DNA of 64,000 nucleotides from Actinomycetes bacterium (GTDB lineage: Bacteria > Actinomycetota > Actinomycetes > S36-B12), in assembly GCA_024641635.1 (NCBI GenBank), contig JAHECS010000003.1:1-64000 (forward strand), read 5' to 3'. The notes beneath the pieces are model-generated. The model did no database searches and was not told where the DNA came from. It saw only the letters and a list, made by a program, of their open reading frames with translations. Shown piece after piece: positions 52,756 to 62,252 of the stretch. The first letter of the stretch is position 1, and each line of letters starts with the position of its first letter. Position numbers and translations under genes: made by a program.

Positions 52756-53628
52756 TCAGGCGTTGATCTGTCCCAACGGGGCCAGCAGCTCGTTGATCTG
52801 GGCGGTCTGCCACGCGGCCATCGCCGCCAGCGCGAACACCACTGCGAGAAGGCCGCTCACCTGCACCGCGGTCCGATGCCGACGGGCCGGGAACACCATG
52901 ATCGCGGCGACCACGGCGCCGGTCACGAGGCCACCGAGATGGGCCCTCCAGTCGACTCCCGGTGCGAGGAAGCCGATGACCACGTTGATGCCCAGCAGGA
53001 TGAGTACCTGGGTCACGTCGTAGCGCAGCCGACGCCCGGCCACGACCAGGGCGCCCATGAGTCCGAAGATCGCGCCACTCGCTCCGACGGAGACCGTGCG
53101 GATGTCAGAGAAGACGTACGACGCCACGCCTCCGCCCAACGCGGCGAGCAGGTACAGGGTCAGGTACCGGCCGTGGCCGAGGATCCGTTCGAGGGTCGGC
53201 CCGAGGGCGAAGAGCACGTACATGTTGAAGGCGATGTGGAGGAACGAGCCGTGCAGGAAGGCGGCTGTCAGCAGCCGCCACCACTCGCCGCCGATGGCGA
53301 CGCCGACCGGCCACATCCCCCAGTCCGCTGCGACCGCGTTGATCCCGACCGCGAACTGGACGAGGAAGATCGCGACATTGATGCCGATCAACGAGTACGT
53401 GACCGTCGGACGAGAGATCGGCGTACCCCCCGCCGGTGTCGTCGCCCGGCGCGTGCTGGTCGCCGCTGCGTTCACGCACTCGGGGCACTGGAACCCGACG
53501 GGAGCAGCCACCATGCACTCGGTGCAGATGGGTCGATCACAGCGGGTGCAGCGGATCCCCGTCGGACGATCCTGATGCCGGTAGCAGCCGGGAAGTGCAA
53601 CGGGTTGCTGCGGAACGGGATCCGTCAC
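52756..53628 (-). CDS. Rhomboid-family intramembrane protease with N-terminal zinc-binding region
   Basis: This 290-residue protein has six helices and the rhomboid serine motif GASGAIFGL near its centre, with the partner His in AHLGGLVTG. HGSFLHIAFNM carries the oxyanion-side His/Asn pair. Residues 15-52 contain a Cys/His cluster (CYRH, CTRC, CTEC, CPEC) typical of a B-box-like zinc site. The GTG at 53628 is the best start, 8 bp after the cyclophilin stop. Substrates are unknown. Confidence 0.85.
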   Translation of the reverse strand: MTDPVPQQPVALPGCYRHQDRPTGIRCTRCDRPICTECMVAAPVGFQCPECVNAAATSTRRATTPAGGTPISRPTVTYSLIGINVAIFLVQFAVGINAVAADWGMWPVGVAIGGEWWRLLTAAFLHGSFLHIAFNMYVLFALGPTLERILGHGRYLTLYLLAALGGGVASYVFSDIRTVSVGASGAIFGLMGALVVAGRRLRYDVTQVLILLGINVVIGFLAPGVDWRAHLGGLVTGAVVAAIMVFPARRHRTAVQVSGLLAVVFALAAMAAWQTAQINELLAPLGQINA

Positions 53629-53636
53629 CAGGGTGC

Positions 53637-54155
53637 TTAGTCGCGAACGATGTCGATCGAGGAGATGACGACATCCTCGCGAGGACGGTCGCCGGGACCG
53701 GTGGGGACGGCAGCGATGGCATCGACGACGTCGCGCGACTCCTGGTCCGCCACCTCTCCGAAGATGCTGTGCTTGAAGTTCAGCCAGGTGGTCGGCTTGA
53801 CGGTGATGAAGAACTGCGACCCGTTCGTGTTCGGTCCGGCGTTGGCCATCGCGAGCAGGTAGGGACGGTCGAAGGACAGCTCGGGGTGGAACTCGTCCGC
53901 CTCCCGGAACCCCGGACCGCCCGTCCCCGTCCCCAGCGGGTCGCCGCCCTGGATCATGAAGTCGGGGATGATGCGATGGAAGATCGTCCCGTCGTAGAGC
54001 GGGGCTGTCGACTTGGCCCGTACCCGCGGGTCCGTCCACTCCTTCGTGCCCTCGGCCAGCCCGGTGAAGTTGCGCACGGTCTTCGGTGCCTGGTCGGCGA
54101 ACAGGGTGACCCTGATGTCACCGAGGTTCGTGTGGATGGTCGCTGTTGTCGTCAT
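53637..54155 (-). CDS. ppiA: Cyclophilin-type peptidyl-prolyl cis-trans isomerase
   Basis: This 172-residue single-domain cyclophilin speeds proline isomerisation during protein folding. It shows FHRIIPDFMIQGGDP with the catalytic Arg, NTNGSQFFIT and FGEVADQE, all in the expected order. It has no signal peptide, so it is cytoplasmic. The ATG at 54155 begins the domain directly. A strong hairpin just upstream insulates it from the PadR gene. The adjacent gyrase-rhomboid setting is conserved in actinobacteria. Confidence 0.93.
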   Translation of the reverse strand: MTTTATIHTNLGDIRVTLFADQAPKTVRNFTGLAEGTKEWTDPRVRAKSTAPLYDGTIFHRIIPDFMIQGGDPLGTGTGGPGFREADEFHPELSFDRPYLLAMANAGPNTNGSQFFITVKPTTWLNFKHSIFGEVADQESRDVVDAIAAVPTGPGDRPREDVVISSIDIVRD

Positions 54156-54177
54156 GCCGGCAATCCTGCCGCATGTG

Positions 54178-54214
54178 CGTGTGCCCGCACCGCCGGGGGC
54201 GGTGCGGGCACATG
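54178..54214. terminator. Hairpin terminator after the PadR gene
   Basis: GTGCCCGCACCGCC (54181-54194) pairs perfectly with 54198-54211 around a GGG loop. Two or three more pairs extend the stem outward. It lies between the PadR stop and the ppiA start on the minus strand and should end the PadR transcript. Confidence 0.8.
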
Positions 54215-54244
54215 GCCGACCAGGTCGCGCACTCGCGCGAGCGG

Positions 54245-54943
54245 CTACTCGGCCAGCAGCGCGTAGATGCGCTTGCGGGCGTCCGTCAGGATTGCGGTGA
54301 CCGCCCGCACCTGATCGGGATCGTTCAGCTGGCTGACCTGCCGCACGGCGGCGCCAAGCTGCCGGCCCTCGGCCCACATGGTCATGGCCTCCTCCTCACC
54401 GGGCGCCGCGGACTGCGTCCACGGTTCCCCCCATGTCGTGCCCTCGGCATCGACGAGGGCACGTCCGGATGGCGTGAGGGAGAAGATCCTCTTGCCGTCG
54501 GTGTGCGCCGCCTCGACCAGTCCCTCGCGGGCCAGCCTCTTGAGCACCGGATAGATCGATCCGGGTGAGGGCTGCCACTGCCCCTCGCTGCGGTCGGCGA
54601 CCTCGGTGATGATCTCGTAGCCATGCCGCGGCTGCTCCGCGAGGAGCAGCAGGATGGCGGCCCGGACGTCGCCGCGTTCGCGACGTCGCCCACGTGGCGG
54701 GCCCCAGGGACCTCGCCCCCATGGGCCCGGTCCCGGCCCTCCGGGTCGATGGTGAGGCCCGCCACGGCGCCGGCGGCCGGCGTCTGGCGTGGTGTCGTCT
54801 TCTGCGGACTCCCGGGGATCGCCCGACGCCTCGGACATCGCGGCGATCCACCGCGCATGGCGGCGGTGACGGCGGTGCCCCATGCCGGGGCCTTCACGCC
54901 AGGCCCACGGCCCTGGTCCGCTCATTGGTTCTGCGTAGCTCAC
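54245..54943 (-). CDS. PadR-family transcriptional regulator with His/Gly/Pro-rich N-terminus
   Basis: The last 140 of 232 residues form the PadR winged-helix domain (DVRAAILLLLAEQPRHGYEI, SPGSIYPVLKRLAREGLV) and a C-terminal dimer helix. The first 90 residues are low-complexity and rich in His, Gly, Pro and Arg (GHRRHRRH, GPHHRPGGPGPGPW). A His-rich arm resembles that of metal-responsive PadR proteins such as YqjI, so metal binding is possible. No target gene is adjacent. Two palindromes in its own upstream region suggest autoregulation. Confidence 0.85.
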   Translation of the reverse strand: MSYAEPMSGPGPWAWREGPGMGHRRHRRHARWIAAMSEASGDPRESAEDDTTPDAGRRRRGGPHHRPGGPGPGPWGRGPWGPPRGRRRERGDVRAAILLLLAEQPRHGYEIITEVADRSEGQWQPSPGSIYPVLKRLAREGLVEAAHTDGKRIFSLTPSGRALVDAEGTTWGEPWTQSAAPGEEEAMTMWAEGRQLGAAVRQVSQLNDPDQVRAVTAILTDARKRIYALLAE

Positions 54944-54960
54944 GTATGTTCCTACTTCCT

Positions 54961-54995
54961 ATCGCAACTGTTTGCGATGTAGTCACGATATATCG
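54961..54995. promoter_or_regulatory. Candidate PadR operators upstream of the PadR gene
   Basis: Two palindromes lie side by side: ATCGCAA-CTGT-TTGCGAT (54961-54978) and CGATATATCG (54986-54995). AT-rich palindromes of the ATAT type are common PadR sites. The second is flanked by a roughly symmetric TCACG/CGTCA. Binding is inferred, not shown. Confidence 0.5.
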
Positions 54996-55049
54996 CGTCA
55001 ATACCGCTGTCAAGTGATGGGGTGATCTCTGGGAAATGGGGGGTGAGGG

Positions 55050-55122
55050 TGGAGGCTAGGGGACTCGAACCCCTGACTTCTGCCTTGCAAAGGCAGCGCT
55101 CTACCAGCTGAGCTAAGCCCCC
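55050..55122 (-). tRNA. tRNA-Ala (TGC)
   Basis: The minus strand folds as a standard 73-nt tRNA: acceptor GGGGGCT with AGCCTCC (one G-U), D-arm TAGCTCAGCTGGTAGAGC, anticodon loop TTTGCAA (anticodon TGC) and T-loop GGTTCGAACC. CCA is not encoded. It lies between the PadR regulator and the DLW-39 gene. Confidence 0.97.
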
Positions 55123-55168
55123 GTGGTACCTCGTGTCAGGTCACCGGGAACGAGTTGTACGACGAGGG

Positions 55169-55294
55169 TCAGCGGAGGTCGGGCTCCATGGTGGCCTCGG
55201 ACCAGAGGTCCTGCTCGGCCTTCTTGGCCATGACCTGTCGGTACACGACGTAGCCGACGCCAGCGAGGATGACGAGGAGGAGGAGCTTCTTCAT
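55169..55294 (-). CDS. DLW-39 family small membrane protein
   Basis: This is a 41-codon gene between two tRNAs. The product starts MKKLLLLVILAGVGYVVYRQ, one short membrane helix, and ends with KAEQDLWSEATMEPDL, the DLW signature for which the family is named. Actinobacteria carry it next to tRNA genes near gyrA, as here. It is presumably inserted in the membrane with the C-terminus inside. No function is established. Confidence 0.92.
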   Translation of the reverse strand: MKKLLLLVILAGVGYVVYRQVMAKKAEQDLWSEATMEPDLR

Positions 55295-55324
55295 GTGACG
55301 AGCCTACCTTCGGACGAATGCGGG

Positions 55325-55402
55325 TGGTGGGCCTAGGTGGACTTGAACCACCGACCTCTTCCTTATCAGGGAAGCGCTCTAACCAAACTGAGCTATAGGC
55401 CC
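55325..55402 (-). tRNA. tRNA-Ile (GAT)
   Basis: The minus strand folds as a tRNA: acceptor GGGCCTA/TAGGCCC, D-arm TAGCTCAGTTTGGTTAGAGC, anticodon loop CTGATAA (anticodon GAT) and T-loop GGTTCAAGTCC. The 3' CCA is encoded at 55327-55325. It is the usual tRNA downstream of gyrA in actinobacteria. Confidence 0.97.
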
Positions 55403-55454
55403 GAACGTCGGCAGAGACTACCCGACTCCTCCGGGCTGCCGGAAACCGGTCAGA

Positions 55455-55847
55455 TCACGGCTCGTCCGACAGGACGACCTCGATCCCGCCGGTCAGTCCG
55501 ACCATGAGGTTGTACATGATCGCGAACAGGGTCGCCAGCAACGAGACCAGGATGATCTCGACCGACGCGACGATGATCGCGACGCCCATGACGCGCGAGA
55601 GCTCGAGGTAGCTGAGCAGGTCGAAGCCGGTGGTAGCCGTGCCGATGACCTCGTCGAACGTCCGCGAGATGGTGACGAAGAACCCCGTGACATCGAGGAC
55701 CCACCACAGGGCGGCGACCGCGACGACGATGACGATGCCGAGGGCGAGGGCGAGCAGGAAGGCCGCCTTCGTCACCGACCAGGGGTCCACCCGGGTGACG
55801 TAGAGCCGCGCTCTCCTGGGCGCGCGGGTCCCGTCACCGGAGGTCAC
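55455..55847 (-). CDS. DUF3566 transmembrane protein
   Basis: In this 130-residue protein [20 protein letters not shown] near the start is the DUF3566 signature. Two long helices (about residues 27-50 and 85-110) follow. The family sits downstream of gyrA throughout actinobacteria; its function is unknown. The GTG at 55847 overlaps the gyrA TGA (GTGA), so it is translated with gyrase. Confidence 0.9.
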   Translation of the reverse strand: MTSGDGTRAPRRARLYVTRVDPWSVTKAAFLLALALGIVIVVAVAALWWVLDVTGFFVTISRTFDEVIGTATTGFDLLSYLELSRVMGVAIIVASVEIILVSLLATLFAIMYNLMVGLTGGIEVVLSDEP

Positions 55848-58426
55848 TCGACCGCCTCACCGTCGGCCGTGCTCCCGACAGCGTCGCCGCCGTCGGGCAC
55901 GTCCGTGACCGCCTGCTCGGCACCGGACTCGTCGCCCTCCTCGTCCACATCGGACTCACCACCACGGGCAACGGCAACGACGGCGTCGTCCCCCGTGAGG
56001 TTCATCAGCGTGACGCCCATGGTGTCACGCCCGGACGGCCGGACCTCCCCGACACGAGTGCGGATGACCACGCCGTTGGATGCGATGGCGAACAGCTGGT
56101 CGTCCTCGTCGCACACCATGGCGCCCACGAGGGAACCACGGCCCTCGACCAGCTTCATGGCACGCACACCGAGGATTCCTCGGCCCTTGGCTGCCCATTC
56201 CTCCACCCTCGTGCGCTTGGCGAAGCCGCCGTCGGTCACGGTCACGACGTAGGTGCCCGGCCGCACGACGTCCATGGCCAGCAGGTCGTCGTCGCCTCGG
56301 AAACGCATGCCGATGACCCCGCTGGTCGCCCGACCCATCGGCCTCAGCGTCTCGTCGTCGGCAGTGAACCGGGCCGACATCCCCTTGCGCGACACCAGGA
56401 GCAGGTCGTCGGACTCCGACACCAGCTGCGCCGAGATGAGCTCGTCGTCGTCGGAGAGGTTGATGGCGATGATGCCGCCCTGGCGGTTGGAGTCGTACTC
56501 ACTGAGCCGGGTCTTCTTGACCAGTCCCTTGCGGGTCGCGAGGACGAGGTAGTCGGCTGTTCCGTAGTCCGGCATCGCCAGCACCTGTGCGATCGCCTCG
56601 TCGCCCTGGAAGGCGAGCAGGTTCGCCACGTGCTGACCCCGCGCGTCACGACCTGAGTCCGGCAGCTGGTAGGCCTTCGCGCGGTAGACCCTGCCCTTGT
56701 TGGTGAAGAACAGGATCCAGTGGTGCGTCGTGCTGACGAACAGGTGCTCGACGACGTCGTCCTGGCGCAGGGAGGCCCCGCGGACGCCCTTGCCGCCGCG
56801 GCGCTGGGACCGGTACAGCTCGGACTTCGTGCGCTTCGCGTACCCACCCGACGTGATGGTGACGACGACGTCCTCCTCGGCGATGAGGTCCTCGTCGGCC
56901 ACGTCGCCGTCCCACGGGGCGAAGGCCGTACGGCGTTCATCCCCGTACTTCTCCGTGATCTCGGTGAGCTCGGCGGCCACGATCGAGCGCTGGCGCGCCT
57001 CGCTGGAGAGGATGTCGTTGTAGTCCGCGATCCGGGTCATCAACTCCTCGTACTCGTCGATGATCTTCTGCCGCTCGAGCGCCGCAAGGCGGCGAAGCTG
57101 CATGTCCAGGATGGCGGTCGACTGGATCTCGTCGATGTCGAGGAGCTCCATGAGACCCGCCCGAGCATCCTCCACCGTGGCGGAGGCGCGGATGAGGGCG
57201 ATCACGTCGTCGAGCGCATCCAGGGCCTTCAGGTACCCGCGCAGGATGTGCGCGCGCTCCTCGGCCTTGCGCAACCGGTAGCGGGTCCGGCGCTGGATGA
57301 CCTCGATCTGGTGGGCGACCCAGTACCGGACGAACTGCTCGAGGGTCAGCGTGCGGGGCACGCCGTCCACCAGTGCGAGCATGTTGGCGCCGAAGTTGTC
57401 CTGGAGCTGCGTGTGGCGGTACAGCTGGTTGAGGACCACCTGGGCGACGGCATCGCGCTTGAGCTCGATGATCAGCCGCATGCCCGTGCGCGAGGACGAG
57501 TCGTCGCGCACGTCGGAGATACCGGTGATCTTGCCCTCGCCGACGAGCTCCGCGATCCGCAGCAGCAGGTTGTCGGGGTTGACCTGGTACGGCAGCTGCG
57601 TGACCACGAGGATCTGCCGCCCGCGCGCGTCCTCGTCGACCTCGACGACCGCCCGCATCGTGATCGAGCCGCGACCGGTGCGGTAGGCGTCGTCGATGCC
57701 GCGACGGCCCACGATCATCGCGCCGGTGGGGAAGTCTGGCCCGGAGATGCGCTCCATGAGCGCGGCGAGCCGCTCCTCGCGATCGGCCTCGGGGTTCTCC
57801 AGCAGCCACAGGGCACCGGAGGCCACCTCGCGGAGGTTGTGCGGAGGGATGTTCGTCGCCATGCCGACGGCGATGCCGGAGCTGCCGTTGACCAGCAGGT
57901 TCGGGAACCTGGCGGGCAGGACCAGCGGCTCGAGCGTGCGGCCGTCGTAGTTCGGTCCGAAGTCGACCGTCTCCTCGTCGATGTCCCGGACCATCTCCAT
58001 GGCCAGCGGAGCCATCCGGCACTCCGTGTAGCGCTGGGCGGCCGGCGGGTCGTTCCCCGGCGAGCCGAAGTTGCCCTGGCCCTGCACGAGCGGATACCGC
58101 AGCGACCATGGCTGTGCCAGGCGGACGAGGGCGTCGTAGATGGCACTGTCGCCGTGCGGGTGGTAGCTGCCCATGACGTCGCCGACGACCCGGGCGCTCT
58201 TGGAGAAGTTGCGGTCGGGGCGGTAGCCGCCGTCGTACATCGCGTAGATCACGCGGCGGTGTACCGGCTTCAGTCCGTCGCGGACGTCCGGGAGTGCACG
58301 CGACACGATGACGGACATCGAGTAGTCCAGGTACGACCGCTGCATCTCGGTCTGGAGGTCGACCGGATCGATGCGTCCGTGCGGGCCGTGGTCCACCACG
58401 TCCTCGGTGTCGATGTCGTCAGCCAC
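55844..58426 (-). CDS. gyrA: DNA gyrase subunit A
   Basis: This subunit cuts and rejoins DNA during negative supercoiling. The 860-residue protein has the catalytic Tyr133 in AAQRYTE. The quinolone-determining region reads [10 protein letters not shown], with Ser94 and Asp98 at the positions of E. coli Ser83 and Asp87, so no common resistance change is seen. The C-terminal half has the six-bladed propeller with the QRRGGKG box. The tail (from about residue 815) is acidic. It lies 48 bp downstream of gyrB. Confidence 0.97.
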   Translation of the reverse strand: MADDIDTEDVVDHGPHGRIDPVDLQTEMQRSYLDYSMSVIVSRALPDVRDGLKPVHRRVIYAMYDGGYRPDRNFSKSARVVGDVMGSYHPHGDSAIYDALVRLAQPWSLRYPLVQGQGNFGSPGNDPPAAQRYTECRMAPLAMEMVRDIDEETVDFGPNYDGRTLEPLVLPARFPNLLVNGSSGIAVGMATNIPPHNLREVASGALWLLENPEADREERLAALMERISGPDFPTGAMIVGRRGIDDAYRTGRGSITMRAVVEVDEDARGRQILVVTQLPYQVNPDNLLLRIAELVGEGKITGISDVRDDSSSRTGMRLIIELKRDAVAQVVLNQLYRHTQLQDNFGANMLALVDGVPRTLTLEQFVRYWVAHQIEVIQRRTRYRLRKAEERAHILRGYLKALDALDDVIALIRASATVEDARAGLMELLDIDEIQSTAILDMQLRRLAALERQKIIDEYEELMTRIADYNDILSSEARQRSIVAAELTEITEKYGDERRTAFAPWDGDVADEDLIAEEDVVVTITSGGYAKRTKSELYRSQRRGGKGVRGASLRQDDVVEHLFVSTTHHWILFFTNKGRVYRAKAYQLPDSGRDARGQHVANLLAFQGDEAIAQVLAMPDYGTADYLVLATRKGLVKKTRLSEYDSNRQGGIIAINLSDDDELISAQLVSESDDLLLVSRKGMSARFTADDETLRPMGRATSGVIGMRFRGDDDLLAMDVVRPGTYVVTVTDGGFAKRTRVEEWAAKGRGILGVRAMKLVEGRGSLVGAMVCDEDDQLFAIASNGVVIRTRVGEVRPSGRDTMGVTLMNLTGDDAVVAVARGGESDVDEEGDESGAEQAVTDVPDGGDAVGSTADGEAVE

Positions 58427-58474
58427 GAGGGGCCTCCATCTGTCGTTGGTGCATTGGTCGGTGGCCGGTCGTGG

Positions 58475-60439
58475 CTAGATGTCGAGGAAGCGCACGTCGC
58501 GGGCGTTCTGCTGGATGAAGTTGCGTCGGGACTCGACGTCCTCACCCATGAGGACGCTGAACATCTCGTCGGCCTGGGCGGCGTCGTCGATGGTGACCCG
58601 CTGCAGGATGCGTCGCGCCGGGTCCATCGTGGTCTCCCAGAGCTCGTCGGCATTCATCTCGCCGAGGCCCTTGTACCGCTGGATGGCCTCCTCCTTCGGC
58701 AGGCGGCGGCCGGCTGCGAGACCAGCCTCCATCAGCGCCTCGCGTTCGCGCTCGGTGTAGGCGAAGTCGGCCACCTCACGCGACCACTTGATCTTGTACA
58801 GCGGCGGCTGGGCGAGGTAGACGTAGCCCTGCTCCACCAACGGCTTCATGAAGCGGAACAGCAGGGTCAGCAGCAGCGTGCGGATGTGCTGGCCGTCGAC
58901 ATCGGCGTCGGCCATGAGCACGACCTTGTGGTAGCGCAGCCGGTTGATGTCGAACTCGTCCTGGATGCCGGTACCGAAGGCAGAGATGAGGGCCTGCACC
59001 TCGTTGTTCTGCAGGACCTTGTCGATGCGCGCCTTCTCGACATTGATGATCTTTCCGCGGATGGGCAGGATCGCCTGGGTTCGCGGATCGCGGCCCTGAC
59101 GGGCCGACCCCCCCGCCGAGTCGCCCTCGACGATGAAGACCTCGCACTCCTCCGGCTCGCGACTGGAGCAGTCGATCAGCTTGCCGGGCATCCCCGCGCC
59201 ACCGAGCAGGCCCTTGCGGTTGCGGGCGAGGTCGCGAGCCTTGCGGGCGGCGATGCGCGCCGTGGCAGCGTTGACCGACTTGCGGGCGATCTCCTTGCCC
59301 TCTGCCGGGTTCTTCTCGAGCCACTCGCCGAGCTGGTCGTTGACGACCTTCTGGACGAAGGTCTTCATCTCCGTGTTGCCCAGCTTGGCCTTGGTCTGCC
59401 CCTCGAACTGGGGCTCGGCCATCTTGACGCTCACGATCGCCGTGAGTCCCTCGCGGATGTCGTCACCGCTGAGGTTCGGGTCCTTCTCCTTGAGGATGTT
59501 CCACTCGCGCGCGAACTTGTTCATCAGCGACGTCAGCGCCGCACGGAAGCCCTCCTCATGGGTGCCCCCCTCGGTGGTGTTGATCGTGTTCGCGAACGTG
59601 TACACCGACTCTGCGTAGGTGTTGTTCCACTGCATCGCGATCTCAGCGCTCATCCGCTTGTCGTCGGACTCGCTCTCGATGTCGATGACGCTGGGGTTCG
59701 CCACCCCCTTGCTGGCATTGATGTGGGCGACGAAGTCCGCGATGCCGCCGTCGTAGTGATACATCACCCGGCGCACCTGCTCGACCTCGTCGGCGTCCTC
59801 GAGGACCGTCTCGCTGACGTGAACGCGCTCGTCGATGAGTTCCAGGGAAAGGCCCTTGTTGAGGAAGGCCATCTCCTGGAAGCGCCGGGCGAGGGTCGTG
59901 AAGTCGTAGTGCGTGGTCTCGAAGATGACGTCGTCGGCCCAGAACGTGACGACCGTGCCGGTGTGGTCGGTGGGCTCCTCCTTGGCGAGCGGGGCCTGGG
60001 GGACCCCGTGCACGTAGGACTGCCGGAAGACGTGCCCCTCGCGGCGCACCTCCACGTTGAGCCGGGTGGAGAGGGCATTCACGACGGAGACGCCCACGCC
60101 GTGCAGGCCGCCGGACACCGAGTAGCCACTGCCGCCGAACTTGCCACCGGCGTGGAGGACGGTCAGCACCACCTCGACGGCCGGCTTGCCCTCGCTCTCC
60201 ACGATGTCGACCGGGATCCCGCGCCCGTCGTCCACGACGCGAACGCCACCGTCGGACAGAAGGGTCACCGTGATGGTCGAGGCGTAGCCCGCCATGGCCT
60301 CGTCGACCGAGTTGTCGACCACCTCGTACACGAGGTGGTGCAGACCCCGCTCGCCGGTGGATCCGATGTACATGCCGGGGCGCTTGCGGACCGCGTCCAG
60401 GCCTTCCAGAACCGTGATCGCGCTGGCGTCATAGGACAC
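58475..60439 (-). CDS. gyrB: DNA gyrase subunit B
   Basis: This is the ATPase subunit of gyrase, 654 residues. The GHKL ATPase domain has [20 protein letters not shown] and [15 protein letters not shown]. The transducer and TOPRIM domains follow, with [10 protein letters not shown] and the metal-binding [12 protein letters not shown]. The GTG at 60439 was chosen because it follows GAGGAGG at good spacing and directly precedes the conserved [16 protein letters not shown] start; a longer frame from 60538 has no such support. Confidence 0.97.
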   Translation of the reverse strand: MSYDASAITVLEGLDAVRKRPGMYIGSTGERGLHHLVYEVVDNSVDEAMAGYASTITVTLLSDGGVRVVDDGRGIPVDIVESEGKPAVEVVLTVLHAGGKFGGSGYSVSGGLHGVGVSVVNALSTRLNVEVRREGHVFRQSYVHGVPQAPLAKEEPTDHTGTVVTFWADDVIFETTHYDFTTLARRFQEMAFLNKGLSLELIDERVHVSETVLEDADEVEQVRRVMYHYDGGIADFVAHINASKGVANPSVIDIESESDDKRMSAEIAMQWNNTYAESVYTFANTINTTEGGTHEEGFRAALTSLMNKFAREWNILKEKDPNLSGDDIREGLTAIVSVKMAEPQFEGQTKAKLGNTEMKTFVQKVVNDQLGEWLEKNPAEGKEIARKSVNAATARIAARKARDLARNRKGLLGGAGMPGKLIDCSSREPEECEVFIVEGDSAGGSARQGRDPRTQAILPIRGKIINVEKARIDKVLQNNEVQALISAFGTGIQDEFDINRLRYHKVVLMADADVDGQHIRTLLLTLLFRFMKPLVEQGYVYLAQPPLYKIKWSREVADFAYTEREREALMEAGLAAGRRLPKEEAIQRYKGLGEMNADELWETTMDPARRILQRVTIDDAAQADEMFSVLMGEDVESRRNFIQQNARDVRFLDI

Positions 60440-60500
60440 GGCTGGCGGGCCTCCTCGGGGGAACGGAACACCGCCGGCTGCGGGTTCGGTCGATTCCGTC

Positions 60501-60528
60501 AGTCTACCTGTTCGCCCGGACATCGAAT
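60501..60528 (-). promoter_or_regulatory. Candidate gyrB promoter
   Basis: On the minus strand TAGACT (60506-60501) is a good -10, and ATTCGA lies about 16 bp upstream as a weak -35. The start codon is about 60 nt downstream, leaving room for a Shine-Dalgarno leader. The 196-bp gap between dciA and gyrB holds no gene. Confidence 0.4.
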
Positions 60529-60635
60529 GCCACGCCACGGGGCATGGGGGCCGATTTCAGCCAACGACCCCCCCACCCATGACCAGCCATACGGAATTAC
60601 GGCACTAGCGTGGCCCAGATGCCTTCACGGGCCTT

Positions 60636-61112
60636 CTAGCCATACGTATCGCGTGGTCCGCGACCCTTGACGCGACGTGGCCCGGCCCCCCACGAGGGTG
60701 CCTGCGGTCCCCTGATCCTGATCGCCCGGACCACCCCCGCGCCGATGCGGTCATCGACCGCCCGGTGGACCTGGGGAAGCAGCAGCCGCACCTGGGTCGC
60801 CCAGGTCGTCGACTCGGCCTGGAGCACGAGCTCACCCTCGGCGAAGGACACCGGAACGACGTGCTCGGCGAGATCCTCGCCGACGATCTGCGACCACTGC
60901 CCCATGAGCGTGGCCACTGCCGACTGGTCCTGCCACCCCTGATCGCGAACGAGCCCGTCGAGGGCCTCGGCAAGCGGCTGCGGATCCCGGGAGCCGGACG
61001 AAGGAGCGCCCGACCGGCGACCCTGCCCCTTCTTCGCGCGGGGCGTGGAACGGGTCGCACGCCTGAGTGCGGCCGAGGCCGCCTCGGCCGCGGGATCGAC
61101 CGGCTCAGCCAT
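60636..61112 (-). CDS. dciA: DciA-like replication protein (DUF721)
   Basis: The 158-residue protein has a disordered basic N-terminus (residues 15-50) and a KH-like DUF721 domain: MGQWSQIVGEDLAEHVVPVS and VLQAESTTWATQVRLLLPQV. DciA loads or stimulates the replicative helicase DnaB in bacteria that lack DnaC. The ATG at 61112 overlaps the recF stop by 8 nt. The gene sits between recF and gyrB as in other actinobacteria. Confidence 0.9.
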   Translation of the reverse strand: MAEPVDPAAEAASAALRRATRSTPRAKKGQGRRSGAPSSGSRDPQPLAEALDGLVRDQGWQDQSAVATLMGQWSQIVGEDLAEHVVPVSFAEGELVLQAESTTWATQVRLLLPQVHRAVDDRIGAGVVRAIRIRGPQAPSWGAGPRRVKGRGPRDTYG

Positions 61113-62247
61113 CCGACACCGTCCCCCGGCTGACGACGAGGCGTCGTCCGTCCAGCTCAGCAGGGACATCCTCGACGACAGCCGCAGTCAGCAGGACCTG
61201 GGTGCCCTGGGCCACTCGCTCGCTGAGACGTCTCCGCCGCACGGTGTCGAGCTCCGCGAAGACGTCGTCGAGGATGAGCACCGGATCCTCTCCATCCGAC
61301 CTGAGGACCTCGAGACTGGCGAGGCGCAGCCCGAGCGCGATGGACCACGACTCCCCGTGCGACGCGAACCCCCGCGCCGGCAGATCACCGAGGCTCAGGA
61401 GCATGTCATCGCGGTGCGGGCCGACGAGTGTCACTCCACGGTCCAGCTCGTCCTTCCGCCGTCGCTCGATGCCGACAAGCAGGGCGTCCTGCCACACCTG
61501 CCGATCGGTGGACGGCTCGACCTCGGGACCAAGCGCGGACACGTACGTGGCACCCACATCGGATGAGCTCACCGCCTCGGCTCCGCCGGCGATGAGCGCG
61601 TAGGCATCGACCAGGTGCGGACGAAGGAGGTTCAGGAGGGCGACGCGTGCCGCCACGATCTCTCCGCCCGCCTGGGCAAGCTGCTCGTCCCAGACCTGAA
61701 GCGTTCTGGTGATCTCGTCGATTCCCGCCCGCCGGGCCGCGCCCGACGACTTCAGAAGTGCGTTGCGCTGCTTGAGGATTCGCTCGTAGTCAGTCTTGAC
61801 GCCCTGCATCCGCGGGTTGCGCTGCACGAGCAGTTCGTCGAGGTAGCGGCGACGATCCGACGGGTCGCCCTTGACCAGTGCCAGGTCCTCCGGAGCGAAC
61901 ACCACCGTATGCAGGATCCCCAGGACGTCGCGGGCCCTCGTCACGGTCGACCGGTTGACGCGTGCCCGGTTGGCGCGACCCGGGTTGATCTCCAGCTCGA
62001 TGACCATGGTGCGGGTGTCGCGCGTGACGTCGACGCCGATGATCGCGCGCTCGGCTCCCGATCGGACCAACGGCGCATCCGACGCAACCCGATGGCTACC
62101 GAGCATCGAGGCGTAGGCGACCGCCTCGACCAGATTCGTCTTGCCCTGGCCGTTCTGCCCGACGAACGTCGTGACGCCTGGCGTCAGGCTGATATCCGCG
62201 GACTCATACGACCGGAAGTCGGTGAGTCGCAGCCCCGCCACCCACAC
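61105..62247 (-). CDS. recF: DNA replication/repair protein RecF
   Basis: The protein loads RecA at gaps. The 380-residue SMC-like ATPase has Walker A GQNGQGKTN near residue 35, the ABC-type signature region near residues 300-320 and Walker B LILDDVFAELD. The GTG at 62247, 5 bp after the dnaN stop, was chosen because RLTDFRSYESADISL, the family start, follows at once; the open frame extends to 62454 without support. No gnd gene lies between dnaN and recF, unlike in some actinobacteria. Confidence 0.95.
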   Translation of the reverse strand: MWVAGLRLTDFRSYESADISLTPGVTTFVGQNGQGKTNLVEAVAYASMLGSHRVASDAPLVRSGAERAIIGVDVTRDTRTMVIELEINPGRANRARVNRSTVTRARDVLGILHTVVFAPEDLALVKGDPSDRRRYLDELLVQRNPRMQGVKTDYERILKQRNALLKSSGAARRAGIDEITRTLQVWDEQLAQAGGEIVAARVALLNLLRPHLVDAYALIAGGAEAVSSSDVGATYVSALGPEVEPSTDRQVWQDALLVGIERRRKDELDRGVTLVGPHRDDMLLSLGDLPARGFASHGESWSIALGLRLASLEVLRSDGEDPVLILDDVFAELDTVRRRRLSERVAQGTQVLLTAAVVEDVPAELDGRRLVVSRGTVSDG

Positions 62248-62252
62248 GCGAC

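Noticed and set aside
60440-60538. Longer N-terminus for GyrB
   Set aside because: The added 33 residues are not gyrase-like and overlap the probable promoter and Shine-Dalgarno.
56720-60670. Open frame of 1316 codons on the plus strand opposite gyrA and gyrB
   Set aside because: It is antisense to two unmistakable genes. Long shadow frames are expected in high-GC coding DNA, and the composition (Arg, Val, Gly, His-rich) is typical of such shadows.
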